A DNA stretch of 64,000 bases from Alnus glutinosa. Taxonomy: Eukaryota; Streptophyta; Magnoliopsida; Fagales; Betulaceae. The stretch is from the NCBI RefSeq assembly GCF_958979055.1, contig NC_084892.1, positions 24,206,001 to 24,270,000 on the forward strand. Reading direction: 5' to 3'. The position numbers and the translations under genes are program-made. The notes under the pieces are model-generated. The model was given only the letters and a program-made list of their open reading frames with translations, was not told where the DNA came from and searched no databases. Below, one piece after another: positions 1-10,535 of this stretch; the stretch's first letter is position 1; each line of letters starts with the position of its first letter.

Positions 1-450
1 TTGAAATTTAGCCCAATTATGATTGGTCTTCTTGGGGTCATCGCCGGATCAATTGTGGTTATAATCTACCATTTAATCGCCGTCGGCTGGTGCAACCAAA
101 GGCGTGCAACAATTCTCCCAAATAGACGCCAAGGCCCTGATCATCAGACCAACCAAGAAGCTGGGTCCAGTAGCATAAGCAATTCAATGGCGCAATTAAT
201 TCCAGTTATTCGATACTCCAAAGAGTCTGGGGGAGATACATGTGCCGTGTGCTTGTCTGAGTTCAATGAAGCCCAGGAAGTGCGCGTATTGCCCGAGTGC
301 TTGCACTTGTTTCATGTCGCTTGTGTTGACAAGTGGCTCAACTCCCACTCTAGTTGCCCGCTTTGTCGTGCTGACACTATCCCTCCACTGAATCCAGGTG
401 GAAACCCCAGCCTGGCGCCGGAGCTCCCCGTACAGGTTGCCGGATTCTGA
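1..450 (+). CDS. RING-H2 finger protein, ATL family (5' end outside window)
   Basis: Membrane-anchored RING-H2 E3 ubiquitin ligase of the ATL type; such proteins recruit an E2 through the RING and sit in the plasma membrane or endomembranes. In the 149 visible residues there is a hydrophobic segment (about 6-26), a basic stretch after it, and a full RING with C81, C84, C100, H102, H105, C108, C119 and C122, plus the Trp typical of ATLs (W112). The window begins inside the gene: the first codon is TTG and lines up with an internal ATG of the paralogue at 21112-21693, so the start lies upstream. It lacks the internal 28-residue duplication seen in that paralogue. The frame is intact to a TGA, so it may be functional. 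Family assignment is firm; the exact orthologue is not. Confidence 0.88.
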   Translation: MKFSPIMIGLLGVIAGSIVVIIYHLIAVGWCNQRRATILPNRRQGPDHQTNQEAGSSSISNSMAQLIPVIRYSKESGGDTCAVCLSEFNEAQEVRVLPECLHLFHVACVDKWLNSHSSCPLCRADTIPPLNPGGNPSLAPELPVQVAGF

Positions 451-938
451 AGCACAATCTACAATGATGGATGAATAGATTGGCTTTTCTTTTAAGTCTG
501 ATCATAGCTGGTGTTTAAAAGCTTGTACATATATGATCATTACTCGAGACAGTATGTAGGTATGTATATTAATATGCATGCATTTGAAAAATAGATACAG
601 AAGTTTGGCATATTAATTTACTCAAATCAATTAGCATAGAAGCTTCAATGGTATATTAATTGTCTCTGTAATCTGTCCGGGAAAAGTCATAAGAAGGCAC
701 CGATGATCATAAGGGTTCAGAGATTCTGGTTTTGCTTACAATCTCGGTAATGAAATAAAAGTAGTTATAGACACGGTATCTGATGGTGATGGGGTCCAAA
801 TTTGAAAATACTATGGTCGATCGAAACAATTAGAAGTTAAATCTATGAGAGCATCACCCGACCTAATGATGCTTTATCAGGCACAACAGAAATTCTTTAC
901 AAGCTTGGCCTTGTCTGCCTGCATATCTATAATTCTAA
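451..938 (+). other. 3' flank of the ATL gene, duplicated at 21694-22110
   Basis: No gene here. Short blocks match the region behind the second ATL gene in the same order: AAAAGCTTGTAC, GCATGCAT, AGTTTGGCATATT, CTTCAATG, CTGTAATCTG, CAGAGATTCTG, CCTAATGATGCT and CAACAGAAATTCTTTACAAG. The match fades at about 938, where integrase-derived sequence begins, so the duplication is older than, or was cut by, the transposon insertion. Confidence 0.75.
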
Positions 939-939
939 G

Positions 940-1440
940 CCCCGGGTCACCTAGCCTAGCTAGGGCAATGTGCTTCACCAACCGGTGAAACCTAGCCCGT
1001 TCACCTACCCTTGGGGACCGAATGATCAGTCATCCCTGTGGAAATTGGGTTACCTAGCCTTCGGACGAATAATTTCAACCCAACGGAGAACGACGGGGGG
1101 TCTAAGAGAAAACCTTGATCTACTAGAAGATAGAAGGGACAGAGCCAGTTTACAGCTGGCGGCCTATCAACAGAGAGTACTGGCGAGGTACTACAACAAC
1201 AAGGTTAGGCCGGCCAAGGGAGTTTAGCATAGGGGACATGGAGCTAAGGGAAATTACCACAGCCACTTTAAAGGCATCTGAAGGGAAGTTGAGGCCTAGC
1301 TGGGAAGGACCCTCCGGGTCATTGATCGATTGCAAGCAGCCGGGTACGTATCACCTGAAAATTTTGGAAGGGAAGAACCTACGTACCCCACCCATGGAAT
1401 GCTGAACACATAAGAAAGTTCTTCCCTTAAGGCAATGTAT
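940..1440 (+). pseudogene. Outer Tat/gypsy element: C-terminal integrase remnant
   Basis: Conceptual translation in shifting frames gives the end of a Ty3/gypsy integrase: IPVEIG, then LRENLDLLEDRRDRA, ARYYNNKVRP, SWEGP, DCKQPGTYHL and LEGKN. The same landmarks (IPVEIG, ARYYNKTV, WEGPYRVV, AYHLES) occur at the end of the inner element's integrase on the opposite strand. Stops and at least two frame changes make it non-functional. Nothing of gag, protease, RT or a 5' LTR remains upstream, so the outer element is 5'-truncated at its junction with the ATL flank. Confidence 0.82.
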
Positions 1441-2089
1441 TTCTCTAAATGACTTAAAAAAAATGCCTTTTGAATATTTATTAATTACCTATTTATTTTG
1501 CAGCAACACCAGCACAAAGACCTTGATCGATATACGCTCTCAAGGCATATCAAGACCTCGCTCGGTCACTTTAAACTGATGGGGCCCCTTAATCGGTCCT
1601 TTTTACCAACGGGGCCTCCAAGCATCATTAGACCTCACTTAGTCACTTCTATCGACGAGGCGCCTTGATTGGCCACTTATATCGACAAGGCCTCCAAGCA
1701 TCTTAAGACCTCGCGCGCTTAGTCTCTTATGGGCGACCTCGATCAGTCACTTATATTGATGGAACCTCCAAGCATCCTAAGACCTCGCTCAATCACTTAT
1801 ACTGATGGGGCACCTCGATCAATCACTTGTACTTATAAGGCCTCCAAGCATCTTAAGACCTCGCTCAGTCATTTTTCTCAACGAGGCCTCCATGCATCCT
1901 AAGATCTCGATCAATGGGGCTCCTTGATCAGTTACTCATGCTGATAGGGAATCGAAGCATCCTAAGACCCTACTCAGTCACTCCAATCGACAGGGCAACT
2001 GGATCGGTCACTTCTATAGATGGGGCCTCCAGGAATCCTAAGACCTTGATCAATCTTTATAATGATAGGGCACCTCAATTAATCACTTA
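1441..2089 (+). repeat. Degenerate tandem repeats of the outer Tat element
   Basis: After about 60 bases of AT-rich DNA comes an array of roughly seven units, near 75 bp each, built round CTCCAAGCATCCTAAGACC and a second half round CTCGATCAATCACTT. Each unit therefore has two related halves. The copies differ by substitutions and small deletions. In Tat elements such arrays commonly lie between pol and the 3' LTR, which is where this one sits relative to the integrase remnant. The series resumes at 14721-14785 on the far side of the inner element. Confidence 0.75.
2085..2089. other. Target site duplication, left copy (ACTTA)
   Basis: The five bases before the left LTR are ACTTA and the five after the right LTR (14721-14725) are ACTTA. 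A perfect 5-bp duplication is what Ty3/gypsy integrase makes, so the inner element is one intact insertion. Confidence 0.9.
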
Positions 2090-2235
2090 TGTTGATGCTA
2101 ATTCCGGTCGGTGAAGCAAAAGCTTGCCCAGGTGGACTCGACCGACTGACCTGCAAAGACAAAGGACGCACAATGGGTTTCCCTAGCGGTCCTCCTTCGA
2201 CGCCCAAATTAGATGAAGTATATTTAGAGAGATGG

Positions 2236-2304
<69 letters not shown>

Positions 2305-2691
2305 AGAACTTGTATAAAAAAAAAACTCACTACCTGGGCCTCGCTATTTATAGGCTGCTGTCCTCAGGGTTAGGTAGGAATATTCCGGCTTTTAGGGCAC
2401 AGTGACTCCCTGTGAATAAACAGAACCAAGGTACGCCCTTTGCAGTGATGGGCAGGTGGGTTCTTTAATGACAGAACGTGGGACTTCAATAAATCCCAGA
2501 TCTTCAGGGATTCAGTCACCTAACCGTCCTCCTTCATTAGCATCGTTATTATTACCACTTGTCGGTTAATGGAGCATCCGACACCTCCTGCTCGGGCAAC
2601 CTGGGTTTGGGCCTCACCCACTCGGGAAGAAGGCTTTTATCGGCAGCGCGGCACTCGACACCTCCCTCTCGGGAAGGTGATTTTATCAACA
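2090..2691 (-). repeat. 3' LTR of the inner Tat element
   Basis: Begins TGTTGA and ends TCAACA, a perfect 6-bp inverted terminus. It matches 14173-14720 throughout. It is 54 bp longer, mainly because of a GA tract at 2236-2302 that is only a short GAGAGAGA-like stretch in the other LTR. TATTTATA at 2345-2352 is a TATA box when read in element sense. Confidence 0.95.
2236..2302. repeat. GA microsatellite inside the 3' LTR
   Basis: About 33 GA/AG dinucleotides. The partner LTR has only GCGAGAGAGAATTC at this place, so the tract grew after integration. Confidence 0.95.
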
Positions 2692-2715
2692 GTTACCCAC
2701 CAAGTCTTTCGTTTC
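2692..2715 (-). other. Candidate polypurine tract of the inner Tat element
   Basis: In element sense the bases just before the 3' LTR read AAAGACTTGGTGGGTAAC. It is a weak, interrupted purine run, but its position next to the LTR is right for plus-strand priming. Confidence 0.45.
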
Positions 2716-3098
2716 ATGCCGTGAGACGAAAGAGTTAAGTTTAAGTTTTAAGTAAGTTTTTTTTTTTTTTTTTTTTAAAAAAAGAACGACCTCCTTTACC
2801 GACACCGAGAGGCTGAGCGCCCCGGCCTTGTTGGATTATGCCTGCCGAGGAAGGAGGGCGCGTCATTATTATTTTTGAATTTGAATTTCAAACGTTTGCC
2901 ACCACGCCGTCAGCATTTAAAGCGCCTGACGCGTCGAATGTCGCGCCCGGAATGGTAATTATTGGTGTCGCCTCGAAATCCAAACGAGATCTATTAACCG
3001 AGTCGATTGGATTTCCGGTAGTGGGAACTGTTTCCCCCTCCCTGGTCCGCTTGGGCTCCTGGTTGCTGGCACCGGCAATCCCCGGTCACAGTGAGCCC

Positions 3099-3107
3099 TA
3101 TAAAAAG
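3099..3107 (+). promoter_or_regulatory. TATA box of the antisense ORF
   Basis: TATAAAAAG lies 112 bases upstream of the preferred ATG (3219) and is followed by a C/T-rich leader. That is the usual arrangement of a plant polymerase II core promoter. It suggests the antisense ORF is expressed from its own start rather than from an LTR. Confidence 0.6.
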
Positions 3108-3218
3108 CCTTTCCCTCTCCTTCACTTCTCACTTCACTTGTTGCTTCTATTTTTCGCCTTTCTCTTCCCCTTTGTGCTCCTCGCGTCCTCTTACCGGTGC
3201 ACCCAACACCTTTCCAAT

Positions 3219-6043
3219 ATGCCTCGCAAGAGCAAAGCTAGCACCCTATCGGTGCCTACCAGTGCGGCCGCCGAGAACGTAACTGGGCAACACGAAGAGG
3301 TCGCTCCCGAGGACCTCCCCGCAGTGCTCATCCCTCTTGAGAACCGTCATGTCTCCCTCTTCTCCGTGCAGAGTGAATGGATCTTGCGTACGAACTACGA
3401 CATCGGCAACTCGGTTCGTTTGCACTTCCAGGATCCATCGACGTTAAGTATCACGGGCGGTGATATTACTCTCTTCGAAAGGATGTTCATGGCGGGGTTG
3501 AGGCTCCTGTTTCCCGACATTGCCCGAGAACTTCTGCTTCACCTGAAAGTCGCTCCGAGTCAGATTTTTCCGAACTCGTGGAGGTACCTCTTTGCGTTGT
3601 TCATACTTTGGAGGACCGTGGTCGGGTCTCGGATGTCGATCCTGCAATTTATGAATGTATACCGGCCGGGCATGGATGTCGAGGGGGTCGTAAAGCTGCG
3701 GACCCGCCAGGGTCCATCATTTATATTTCTGAAGCCCATCTATTCTAATAACAAAGACTGGGAAAAACAAGTTTTTCGGGTATCCGGCGAATGGGAATGC
3801 CCTCGGTCAATGAAAATCGCTGAGTCTCAGAGGATTAGTCGGGAATGGAGGGCTCTAGACGGTAATCTGGCGAACCCCCCCGAGATCTCCGATGCTGAGC
3901 AGGAGGAGGTTACCCGGATGATCGACTTTTGCAACTGGCACCACAAAGTGGAGAATGACTTTGACGTGATCGTCACCGCCAAGTCATTGAACGATCACTT
4001 GGGCTATAAGATTCCCGAGAATAAGGTCCCGCTGAATAGGGCCGGGAGGCCCAAGTCTACAAAGAGCAAGGCCCCTACGACGTCCATCCCATCAGCCGCT
4101 CAGAGGGGGACACCGCGAACTCGGGAACCCCCTTCGCGGGCCACCGGAGTTGAGGGCACCCGCGTGGCCGCACGTGCTGCCTCTTCCCCTCGGGAAAAAG
4201 GGACGCGCGAAACTCTCCAGGCTCGGGGGCGTGACACCGCCATTGTTGCTGACACCGAGACCCCCTTATTCCGAGAGGCTGGGGGGGTGGTGATAGAAAT
4301 GGGCATACCGGATTCCCCTCCAGCGACGGGGGCCGACCCGGCAGGGGAATCGAATAAGGGCTATCGAGAGGAAGCACCGGATGCTGAGACCCAGAGGGAT
4401 GCCACCTCACCAGAGGTTCCCGACCAGAGTTCCGACCCCGAGGTCCGTCAAACCACCCTCCCCGGTACAGCACGCCTTCGCAAGGGTGTCGGGACCAAGT
4501 GCAAGGCCGACAATCTACCGGAAGGCGGGGCCTCCAAGAGGCCCACGGTGGAGGAGGGGGATGACTTCTTACTCAACGAGATCTCCCTCGCGGCCCAAGA
4601 CTTTGGTCTCCCAGAGTTTACATGGCGGGGTGAGCCCCTTTCTCCCCTAAGCCCGACAAGTGGGACTCGAGTGGGAAGTGAGCCCGCCCAAGAATCTCTG
4701 CTTACACCCGATTCTCATGCGTGCGGGGAAAAGATCGCCGAGGAGTTCGAGGTGATCTCTCCTGAAGCCAGAGCGGAAGACTTAACCTCGGGTGCCGAGG
4801 TCGATCCCCAAGCTGAGGGGCTCGAGCAACCCACGCCTTTAGACCCGAGTGCAAACGTTGCTGCGGACGGGCCTTCGGGAGAAACACCTGCCCCGAGCAC
4901 TTCAGGGGTCGGGTTTGACTTTTTAGGCACCCGTCTGCTCAGCGACCCACTGGAGGCGTTGGCTTCCGTTCTTCCCGACGATCTTTTCCAAGACGTCGGG
5001 AGGACCACGCCTTTCAAGTTCGCTCAGGACATCATTGAGTCCCAAATAGCAGTACCTTCCTCTTGCTTTTTGTTGTTGTTTTTTTTTTTAGTGATAACTG
5101 TTCCCTTTTTTTCCCTGATCGTTTCTCACCTTTTTCTTCGATCCATGGTTCTCTTCGATCCGTCGCGGCCTCGTCTAACTTTGTGGAGCACATGCGAGCC
5201 AACCCTGACATAGAAACCGTTCTTCGTCCCGAGATCAGCCGACTTGAGCACACCGTGGTGTCTAAAGACGAGGTCATCGCCAGCCTGACCCAAGAGCTAT
5301 TCGACCTGAAGGAGAGATATGGGGTGCTTCAGGCCAGGGCCAGAGTTCTCGAGGCTAGCCACGCCCGTGTTCCCAATTTTTCCCCCGAGACAGGGGGGGA
5401 TGAGGTAGCTCCCAGCGCCGGTCGGGCGTCATCCCCGACTGAGCTGGTTAGTACCCGTCAAGAAGTGGAGCGCCTTTCCAGTGAACTGATCTCTCTGAGG
5501 GACGAGAAGTTAACCCTTGTTGCGGACCTTAACTCAGCGGTCCTTGCAAAGGAAGCCTTAGTCATCAAGAAAGATGCAGCCTTGGCCGAGAAGGAGGTGG
5601 CTTCGGCCGCAAAGAGCACCGCTTTTGCCGAGAGAGACGCAGCCCTAGCTCAAAGGTATGCGGCTCTCGTGGCAAAGAACACAGCTCTCGCGGAGAGAGA
5701 CGCAGCCTTAGCCAACAAGAGTCGACTTCTGAGCGATAACGGCCGTATGTCGGCTAAGAAAGCGGAAGTATCAGAAGCTCTGGGGAAAGCCGTTTCCGAA
5801 AGAGAGCTTGCCGAGGCCGACAGGGACCAAGCCGTTATCGAGAGGGAATCCGCTCTCGAGAAACTGGAGGGGATAGAACATCGGTACCAACGGATTCGGA
5901 GGAAATACCGTCATTACAAGGCCAGAGTTAGGAGACTCACCGAGCAGTTGTCTTTCGTCCCTTGGATTCGGACTAAAGCCTGGGCATTCGGCTTTCACAT
6001 TGGGTTCGAGAACTTCCGAGCTTTAGTTCTCCGCTCGGATTGA
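3219..6043 (+). CDS. Antisense ORF of the Tat element (putative gypsy-type transposon domain, coiled coil)
   Basis: A long open frame opposite to gag-pol, between pol and the 3' LTR. I choose the ATG at 3219 (MPRKSKAST) because the TATA box at 3099 would exclude the 127 in-frame codons upstream. Residues about 80-150 (ITLFERMFMAGLRL, VAPSQIFPNSWRYL) match the plant 'putative gypsy type transposon' domain (Pfam PF04195) found in antisense ORFs of Tat elements. A long polar, Pro/Glu-rich part follows. The frame changes near 5.05-5.19 kb, at a GT (5052) followed by a T-rich tract; a candidate acceptor AG at 5187-5188 restores phase and would remove a 137-bp intron, giving about 895 residues. The second part (5189-6043) is Ala/Glu/Lys/Arg-rich with heptad-like repeats (AERDAALA, ANKSRLL), a coiled coil. 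Biochemical function is unknown. No stop or frameshift is needed other than the proposed intron, unlike gag-pol. Confidence 0.78.
5052..5188 (+). other. Candidate intron in the antisense ORF
   Basis: GTACCT at the left, a run of T, and GGAG before CACATG at the right. Removing it joins two long open frames in phase. A nearer AG (5090-5091) would put a TGA at once in frame, so it is less likely. Inferred from sequence only. Confidence 0.45.
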
Positions 6044-6529
6044 CTACTAGTATCTTATGAGAGCGTGAGCTCTGTCTTCTTGTCACTTCCGAGCTCCTGT
6101 TATTCCAAGCTGACAGACCTCGGGATCGAGTATTTCCCCAACGTTGCAGACTAGAGCAAAGACGCTCCAAATCCGGAGGATGCCTCGGTCAGAGAATGCA
6201 GCCGGGATGATGATTCGGGAAACGACCATCCCGGCGGCGAGTAGACATTTGTTTTTTTGGCTTTGTATTATTTCCTTTTAAGCAAATTAAATTCATAGAT
6301 TTCATTGCCTCCCTTTATTTTGAGATTGCTGAGAACAAAGAAGTTACTTTCCTTTATCTCTTCCTTTTTCTTTTTTTTTTGAGACTGCCGAGAACCGAGA
6401 AGTATCTTAGTGCCTGCTTCATTGCATTACCTGGGTTACTGGTTGATGCCGGTTCCTACCAGGGGTCTTACTACCCATCTTCCCCCCTAAAGAACTAAGG
6501 TAATAGTTGTTTTATTACCTTAGTTATTT
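6044..6529 (+). other. Spacer between antisense ORF and tandem array
   Basis: No coding signal. T-rich tracts occur at 6251-6400, and the pair TTGAGATTGCTGAGAAC and TTGAGACTGCCGAGAAC shows a small local duplication. It may hold the 3' end of the antisense transcript. Confidence 0.5.
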
Positions 6530-8590
6530 TACACCGAGCTATGCCAAGTTACCCCCCTATCCGAGTGAGGGTAACCGAAAAGTTTTTAACTTACCCCCCT
6601 ATCTGAGGGAGGATAAGAAAAAATTTTATGCCAAGTTACCCCCCTATCCGAGTGAGGGTAACCGAAAAGCTTTTAACTTACCCCTCTATCCGAGGGAGGA
6701 TAAGAAAAAATTTTATGCCAAGTTACCCCTCTATACGAGTGAGGGTAACCGAAAAGCTTTTAAATTATCCCCCTATCCGAGGGAGGATAAGAAAAAATTT
6801 TATGCCAAGTTACCCCCTATCCGAGTGAGGGTAACTGAAAAGTTTTTAACTTACCCCCCTATCCGAGGGAGGATAAGAAAAAATTTTATGCCAAGTTACC
6901 CCCTATCCGAGTGAGGGTAATCAAAAAGCTTTTAACTTACCTCCCTATCCGAGGGAGGATAAGAAAAAATTTTATGCCAAGTTACCCCCTATCCGAGTGA
7001 GGGTAACCGAAAAGCTTTTAACTTACCCCCCTATCCGAGGGAGGAGAAGAAAAAATTTTATGCCAAGTTACCCCCCTATCCGAGTGAGGGTAACCGAAAA
7101 GCTTTTAACTTACCCCCTATCCGAGGGAGGATAAGAAAATTTTTTATACCAAGTTACCCCCCTATCCGAGTGAGGGTAACCGAAAAGCTTTTAACTTACC
7201 CCCCTATCCGAGGGAGGATAAGAAAAAATTTTATGCCAAATTACCCCCCTATCCGAGTGTAAGTAACCGAAAAGCTTTTAACTTACCCCTCTATCCGAGG
7301 GAGGATAAGAAAAAATTTTATACCAAGTTACCCCCCTATCCGAGTGAGGGTAACCGAAAAACTTTTAACTTACCCCCTATCCGAGGGAGGATAAGAAAAA
7401 ATTTTATGCCAAGTTACCCCCTATCCGAGTGAGGGTAACCGAAAAGGTTTTAACTTACCCCCCTATCCGAGGGAGGATAAGAAAAAATTTTATGCCAAGT
7501 TACCCCCCTATCCGAGTGAGGGTAACTGAAAAGCTTTTAACTTACCCCCCTATCCGAGGGAGGATAAGAAAAATTTTTATGCCAAGTTACCCCCTATCCG
7601 AGTGAGGGTAACCGAAAAGTTTTTAACTTACCCCCCTATCCGAGGGAGGATAAGAAAATTTTTTATGCCAAGTTACCCCCTATCCGAGTGAGGGTAACCG
7701 AAAAGTTTTTAACTTACCCCCTATCCGAGGGAGGATAAGAAAAAATTTTATGCCAAGTTACCCCCTATCCGAATGAGGGTAACCGAAAAGCTTTTAACTT
7801 ACCCCCCTATCCGAGGGAGGATAAGAAAAAATTTTATGCCAAGTTATCCCCCTATCCGAGTGAGGGTAACCGAAAAGCTTTTAACTTACCCCCCTATCCG
7901 AGGAAGGATAATAAAGAATTTTATGCCAAGGTAACCGAAAAGCTTTTAACTTACCCCCTTATCCGAGGGAGGATAATAAAAAATTTTATGCCAAGTTACC
8001 CCCTATCCGAGTGAGGGTAACCGAAAAGCTTTTAACTTACCCCCTATCCGAGGGAGGATAAGAAAAATTTTTATGCCAAGTTACCCCCCTATCCGAGTGA
8101 GGGTAACCGAAAAGCTTTTAACTTACCCCCTATCTGAGGGAGGATAAGAAAAAATTTTATGCCAAGTTACCCCCCTATCCGAGTGTGGGTAACCGAAAAG
8201 CTTTTAACTTACCCCCCTATCCGAGGGAGGATAAGAAAAAATTTTATGGCAAGTTACCCTCCTATTCGAGTTAGGGTAACTGAAAAGTTTTTAACTTACC
8301 CCCTATCCGAGGGAGGATAAGAAAAAATTTTATGCCAAGTTACCCCCTATCCGAGTGAGGGTAACCGAAAAGCTTTTAACTTACCCCCCTATCCGAGGGA
8401 GGATAAGAAAAAATTTTATGCCAAGTTTCCCCCTTATCCGAGTGAGAGTAACCGAAAAGCTTTTAACTTACCCCCTATCCGAGGGAGGATAAGAAAAAAT
8501 TTTATGCCAAGTTACCCCCATATCCGAGTGAGGGTAACCGAAAAGCTTTTAACTTACCCCCTATCCGAGGGAGGATAAAAAAAAATTTTA
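6530..8590. repeat. 86-bp tandem repeat array of the inner Tat element, about 24 copies
   Basis: The unit runs from TTATGCCAAGTTACCCCCCTA through GAGTGAGGGTAACCGAAAAGC to GAGGGAGGATAAGAAAAAA. Unit starts recur about every 85-87 bp from 6541 to 8504; one copy near 7922 is shortened to about 65 bp. Each unit has two related halves, both containing TTACCCCCCTATCCGAG, so it arose from a 43-bp monomer. Each half is an inverted repeat: GTTACCC...GGGTAAC in one, CTTACCC...GGATAAG in the other. Open frames seen in it are by-products of the repeat. Arrays like this between pol and the 3' LTR are known in Tat elements and can seed satellites. Confidence 0.95.
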
Positions 8591-8675
8591 TTCGCACTTG
8601 ATGTTTTGCAACTTCAGACATTCCATTCAAAACATTCGCGCTTACAAAAAGCAAAGAAAGGGAATTCAACTGGAA

Positions 8676-9947
8676 TTACATGTAGTATTTCTTTAGGTAT
8701 TCTGCATTCCATGCCCTTGGGACAGGCTTGCCTTCCCTGGACTCCAAGTGATAGGCTCCTATGCTGTGGCATTTGACTACTCGATACGGTCCCTCCCATT
8801 TGGCGTTGAACTTCCCTTCGATCGGATCCCTCGTCATTATGTTCAGCTTCCTCAGCACCCAATCCCCGACTTTGAACTTCCTAGGATCAACCGTCTTGTT
8901 GTAGTATCTGGCCAACCGAGCTCGATAAGCTTCGTGCACCGCCTGCGCGTTGTCCCTCCGCTCCTGCAATAAGTCCTGGCATGCGCTAATCCCTTTATCG
9001 TTCTGGGTCGGATCGTAGTGTTGGACTCTGTGGCTTGGGGACCCAATCTCCACCGGTATCACCGCTTCGGTTCCGTATGCCAGTGAGAATGGGGTTTCTC
9101 CGGTCGGGGTTCTAGCTGTGGTGGGATATGACCATAAAACTTCAGGGACATACTCAACCTATAGTCCCTTTCGTCGATCCAACTTCTTCTTCAATGTGGC
9201 CAGCAGGGTCTTGTTGGTAGCTTCCACCTGGCCATTCGACTTGGGGTACATAGGTGTCGAGTAATGGTTCCGGATGCCGAGTTTGGTGCACCAGCTATGG
9301 AACGGTTTTCCGTCGAACTGGGCACCATTATCCGACACGATGGAGTAAGGAATTCCGAATCGACAGATGACCGACCTTCAGAGAAAACTTATGACATTGT
9401 TGGCGGTGACGGTTGCTAGGGCTTCAGCTTCCACCCACTTTGTGAAGTAGTCCACAGCCACCACCAAAAATCTCTTTTTTCCCTTCCCACATGGCATTGG
9501 ATCGACCAAGTCCACCCCCCACTTAGAGAACGGCCAAGGTGACAAGACAGACGTGAGTCTCTCGGGCGGGTTCTTCATTACCCAGGCAAACCGCTGACAT
9601 TTATCACAACTCCAAACGAACTCCATCGAGTCCCGCGTCATTGTGGGCCAGTAATACCCGGCTCTCACCGCCTTGATGGCCAGCATTCTTCCCCCCGAGT
9701 GATTCCCACAAACTCCTTCTTGAATTTCCCTTAGCACATAGTTGGCCTCCGGAGCCGAGAGGCACTTCAGTAGAGGGTGTGAGTATCCCCTTCTATACAG
9801 CATGTCGTCCACCATCGTATAGCGTGCAGCCTGTAGTTTCACTTTATGGGCCTGTTCTTTATGACTGAGTAGCTCCCCGCTTCTTAAGTATCTAATTACA
9901 TCCGAGGCCCATTCGGGTTCCGGTTCCGGTTCCCTCTCTCGGGCCGC
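8676..9947 (-). pseudogene. Inner Tat element: integrase
   Basis: Inserts the cDNA into chromosomal DNA. One frame, broken by a TGA at 9378-9380 and a TAG at 9159-9161, reads through the zinc-binding region (GNHSGG, SCDKCQ), the DDE core (WGVDLVD, IVSDNGAQF, SNGQVEATNK) and the C-terminal part (KWEGPYRVV, NAEYLKKYYM). All three catalytic acidic residues are present. In the zinc-binding region the first His appears to be Gln (REIQEG). There is no chromodomain, as expected for Tat. Frame and order join it to the RNase H upstream. Confidence 0.93.
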
Positions 9948-10535
9948 CTACATCACACATTGACTCTTGCCAATCGATGGGTTGGGTTGAACCAGTACTT
10001 GCCGCTTTATTTTTGCAATTTCTTGGTCGGTCGCGGAACCAGCCCTAGCTAGCGCATCCGCTTGAACATTTTTTTCACGAGGGATCTTCGTGACAGTCAT
10101 AGTCCTGAAACTAGATTGTAGGTCATGCACCTTTTCCAAGTATTTGGCCAGTCGGTCTCCTTGTGTGGCAAATTCTCCCGGATCTAGCCAACGACCACTT
10201 GTGAATCGCTCCGGATTTCGACATCGAGGGCCCCTACTTCCCGCGCAATTGCCAGGCCCGCCAGTACCGTTTCGTACTCTACCTCATTATTGGTCATGGC
10301 GAAGTCCAATTTGATGGCATACTGGAACTTCTGCTTCTGCGGGCTTACCAGTATCACTCCCACACCGCTTCGTTGGCACTGAGAGGAGCCATCCACGTAA
10401 ACTATCCATAGTGGATGCTGCGTTGGGTCCCGGGGCTCCGGAGTATTGCAAAATTCAAGGAAGAAGTCGGCCAGTGCTTGACCCTTGATCGCCGTTCGCG
10501 GATGGAACTCAATGTCAAATTGCCCGAGTTCTACA
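9948..10535 (-). pseudogene. Inner Tat element: second RNase H domain and linker
   Basis: A separate RNase H: VDGSSQ, then TNNEVEYETVLAGLAIA, and RSDSQVVVG carry the D...E...D pattern. It follows a more degenerate gypsy RNase H, and such a double RNase H is a mark of the Tat lineage. It is interrupted by a TAG at 10184-10186, a +1 frameshift near 10170 (GEFAT expected, extra base present) and a TAG at 9948-9950. Confidence 0.85.

Noticed and set aside
2838-3218. N-terminal extension of the antisense ORF
   Set aside because: In frame and open, but it spans the TATA box and pyrimidine leader and its residues look non-coding (hydrophobic FLFPF runs).
6507-6914. 135-codon open frame in the 86-bp array
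   Set aside because: It repeats PPIRVRVTEK-type text because of the DNA repeat, and the frame changes with unit length; no start context or homology.
6530-8590. CRISPR-like array
   Set aside because: Units are joined head to tail with no unique spacers, in a plant retrotransposon.
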